A stretch of 6,220 nucleotides of DNA from an uncultured Actinomyces sp. (GTDB lineage Bacteria; Actinomycetota; Actinomycetes; Actinomycetales; Actinomycetaceae). The stretch spans positions 1 to 6,220 of the forward strand of contig USHU01000068.1 in the NCBI GenBank assembly GCA_900554605.1. The letters are read 5' to 3'. The notes beneath the pieces were generated by a model. The model made no database searches, was not told the origin of the DNA, and saw only the letters and a program-made list of their open reading frames with translations. Below, piece after piece: positions 4,772 through 6,220 of the stretch. How positions within the stretch are numbered: position 1 is the first letter of the stretch; every line of letters begins with the position of its first letter. Made by a program: the position numbers and the translations under genes.

Positions 4772-6220
4772 ATGGCACACGTAAAGACGAATCGTTTTTC
4801 GGGGAATAGAGCTGTGCGTACGCTTGGAGCGTTCACGCTCGGCGCTGCGATGACGCTAGGGGGACTCTCCTTTGCGAGCGCAGGGGATGTTCAGCCGACT
4901 CCCAATGAAGTTCAAGCCCTGGGATACAACACTCTGATCTTTCAGGATGAATTCACCGGAAATGAACTTGACACGTCGAAGTGGGGATACGAATACTCCT
5001 GCTTTGACACGAAAACGCGCTCACAGGCCCAGTACACCGATTCGAAGGAAAATGCGTCTGTCTCGGGGGGAAACCTCCATTTGACTGCGAAGTACGAGCC
5101 GACGCGTCAGAAGTATGACAGCCGTTCGCGATCAATGGTCACGGTCGACCGTGAATGCACTCGGACGGTTAATGGGCGCTCCGAAACCTATAAAGCGCCT
5201 TTCACTTCAGCAATGGTTCAGACGCGCGATAACAAAGGTATAAAGTACGCTGCCTATGGCGACTTCTATGCTGAGGCGCGTATCAAACTCCCTAATGCCG
5301 TTGCATCGTGGCCAGCATTTTGGATGACCGGTATTGCCCCGGCATCATTCCCGGCTCACGGTGAGATTGATGTCGTCGAAGCTAAAGGATGGGATCCAAG
5401 CTTCCTACAAGCGAATGCTCATACACCTGGGGTTGGGAATCCTCAAAAGACTGAGCAGCACATGGGACAACTCGGGGGCGATGGTACTTCGCAGACCCAG
5501 TTCCATACCTATGGTGTGGAGAAGAACGGGAACTCAATCACTTTCTATTTGGATGGGAAGCGGGGCCATACCGTCACTTACGATCAGGTTAAAGGGGATA
5601 ACCCCTTTATCAACGACGCCAACGGCATGGTGCTTCGTCTTAATCATATGGTTGGCGGTTCTTTCCTAGCCTCTGAACGTGGTGATACGACGTACACCGA
5701 TGCCATTAAGTTCAAGGAAGCCTATCAAGGTGCTGGTTCTGACATGCTCGTTGACTACGTCCGTGTGTGGAAGAAGAACGGCAATGCCACCAGTGAGCCA
5801 GCCCCGCTTCCCTCAACGGTTACCGCCGATCCGCAACCTAGTGCTCAGCCGACTGTGACGACGGAACCTGCGCCCATGCCGACCACTGCGGTTCCTCAGC
5901 CTTCGAGTGAAGTAACCGCAGAGGCGAGCGTACCTGCTCAGCCAACGAGCGCAGCCCCCTCTACTCAGCCCACGGCCTCGGTCGCGCCCATGCCGGTACC
6001 GACTGTTTCAGCACCCACGCCTTCCGAAGATTCAAAGGCTTCGCCGCGACCAACCACTGTAGCGCCCTCTACTCAGCCCACGGCCTCGGAACCTGTGGCG
6101 TCTGCAACTACGCAGCGTCCCCCGCGAGCTCGTCGAAGCGCCGATGCTACAGCGCCGGCTCAGCCTACGGAAGCAGCAAGCTCGGCCCTGCCTACACGTC
6201 CAGAGGCGACGGCATCGGCG
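4772..6220 (+). CDS. Secreted family 16 glycoside hydrolase, probable endo-1,3-beta-glucanase (3' end outside window)
   Basis: The frame stays open for 483 codons to the window edge. Residues 1-37 are a signal peptide: a basic start, the hydrophobic stretch TLGAFTLGAAMTLGG, and a likely cut after ASA. Residues about 52-335 are a GH16 domain. The signature GEIDVVE (197-203) gives Glu198 as nucleophile, Asp200 as helper and Glu203 as acid/base. Supporting motifs are FQDEF (57-61), YAEARIKLP (166-174), SWPAFWM (179-185), FHTYGVE (244-250), FYLDGK (258-263) and VDYVRVW (327-333). The signature spacing fits laminarinase-type members, so beta-1,3-glucan is the likely substrate, but other GH16 substrates are possible. 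A polar insertion at about 108-143 holds one of only two cysteines seen (77 and 129), a possible disulfide. From residue 337 a Pro/Thr/Ser/Ala tail runs to the edge; it probably spans the cell wall, and any sorting signal or extra domain would lie beyond. Codon use is looser than in rpsA. Confidence 0.92.
   Translation, partial: MAHVKTNRFSGNRAVRTLGAFTLGAAMTLGGLSFASAGDVQPTPNEVQALGYNTLIFQDEFTGNELDTSKWGYEYSCFDTKTRSQAQYTDSKENASVSGGNLHLTAKYEPTRQKYDSRSRSMVTVDRECTRTVNGRSETYKAPFTSAMVQTRDNKGIKYAAYGDFYAEARIKLPNAVASWPAFWMTGIAPASFPAHGEIDVVEAKGWDPSFLQANAHTPGVGNPQKTEQHMGQLGGDGTSQTQFHTYGVEKNGNSITFYLDGKRGHTVTYDQVKGDNPFINDANGMVLRLNHMVGGSFLASERGDTTYTDAIKFKEAYQGAGSDMLVDYVRVWKKNGNATSEPAPLPSTVTADPQPSAQPTVTTEPAPMPTTAVPQPSSEVTAEASVPAQPTSAAPSTQPTASVAPMPVPTVSAPTPSEDSKASPRPTTVAPSTQPTASEPVASATTQRPPRARRSADATAPAQPTEAASSALPTRPEATASA
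5957..6089 (+). repeat. 25-bp exact repeat in the Pro/Thr-rich tail
   Basis: Bases 5957-5981 and 6065-6089 are identical over 25 bp and 108 bp (36 codons) apart, both encoding PSTQPTAS. A shorter repeat, GCGCCCATGCCG, is at 5870-5881 and 5984-5995 (APMP). Because the repeat distance is a multiple of three, gain or loss of a unit would keep the frame and only change tail length. Confidence 0.85.

Noticed and set aside
4726..4809. 27-codon plus-strand frame MISGFAVDICRRV... overlapping the hydrolase start
   Set aside because: It has no proper ribosome binding site, starts inside the predicted outer stem and has no recognisable feature.
5065..5070. Run of six G in the hydrolase gene as a possible phase-variation tract
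   Set aside because: Six bases are too short for frequent slippage, and the frame is intact.
5334..5669. 111-codon frame inside the hydrolase gene
   Set aside because: Shifted frame of the GH16 domain without motif; the GH16 frame explains the region.
1..6220. CRISPR array, tRNA, insertion sequence, toxin-antitoxin pair or defence system
   Set aside because: Read on both strands, I found no repeat-spacer pattern, tRNA-like fold, transposase or recognisable defence protein.

Overview
The window looks like chromosomal DNA from an actinobacterium of moderate G+C. The evidence is the order polA–rpsA–coaE, a four-S1-domain ribosomal protein S1 with the actinobacterial C-terminal tail, a DNA polymerase I O-helix of the mycobacterial type (YGLAYG), and a BrnQ of the corynebacterial type. 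A member of Actinomycetaceae is my best guess, but this is inference from protein flavour, not from a search.

Layout. (1) 1-557: the last 184 codons of polA. (2) 558-684: a good sigma70-type promoter with an extended -10, then a leader of about 90 nt with a small hairpin over the ribosome binding site. (3) 685-2142: rpsA, complete, with strongly biased codon use, closed by a strong intrinsic terminator. (4) 2209-2338: a short gap with a 10-bp direct repeat and no gene I can support. (5) 2339-3746, minus strand: brnQ, a branched-chain amino acid carrier with its own terminator facing rpsA and a 13-codon upstream reading frame facing coaE. (6) 3747-3928: the divergent brnQ/coaE intergenic region. 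(7) 3929-4519: coaE, dephospho-CoA kinase. (8) 4520-4771: an A+T-richer gap with several inverted repeats and a three-way-junction-like leader. (9) 4772-6220: a secreted family 16 glycoside hydrolase with a long Pro/Thr/Ser/Ala-rich tail, cut off by the window end.

polA, rpsA and coaE are housekeeping genes (DNA repair and replication, translation, last step of CoA synthesis) and form a core actinobacterial neighbourhood. brnQ and the secreted glucanase-like gene are accessory genes set into or beside this core. brnQ separates rpsA from coaE, which are normally adjacent. Each accessory gene appears to be its own transcription unit.

I see no CRISPR array, tRNA, rRNA, insertion sequence, phage gene or defence system. 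The points most worth a second look are regulatory: the upstream reading frame of brnQ, and the leader in front of the glycoside hydrolase, where two copies of CAGAG could compete for one CTCTG next to the ribosome binding site.
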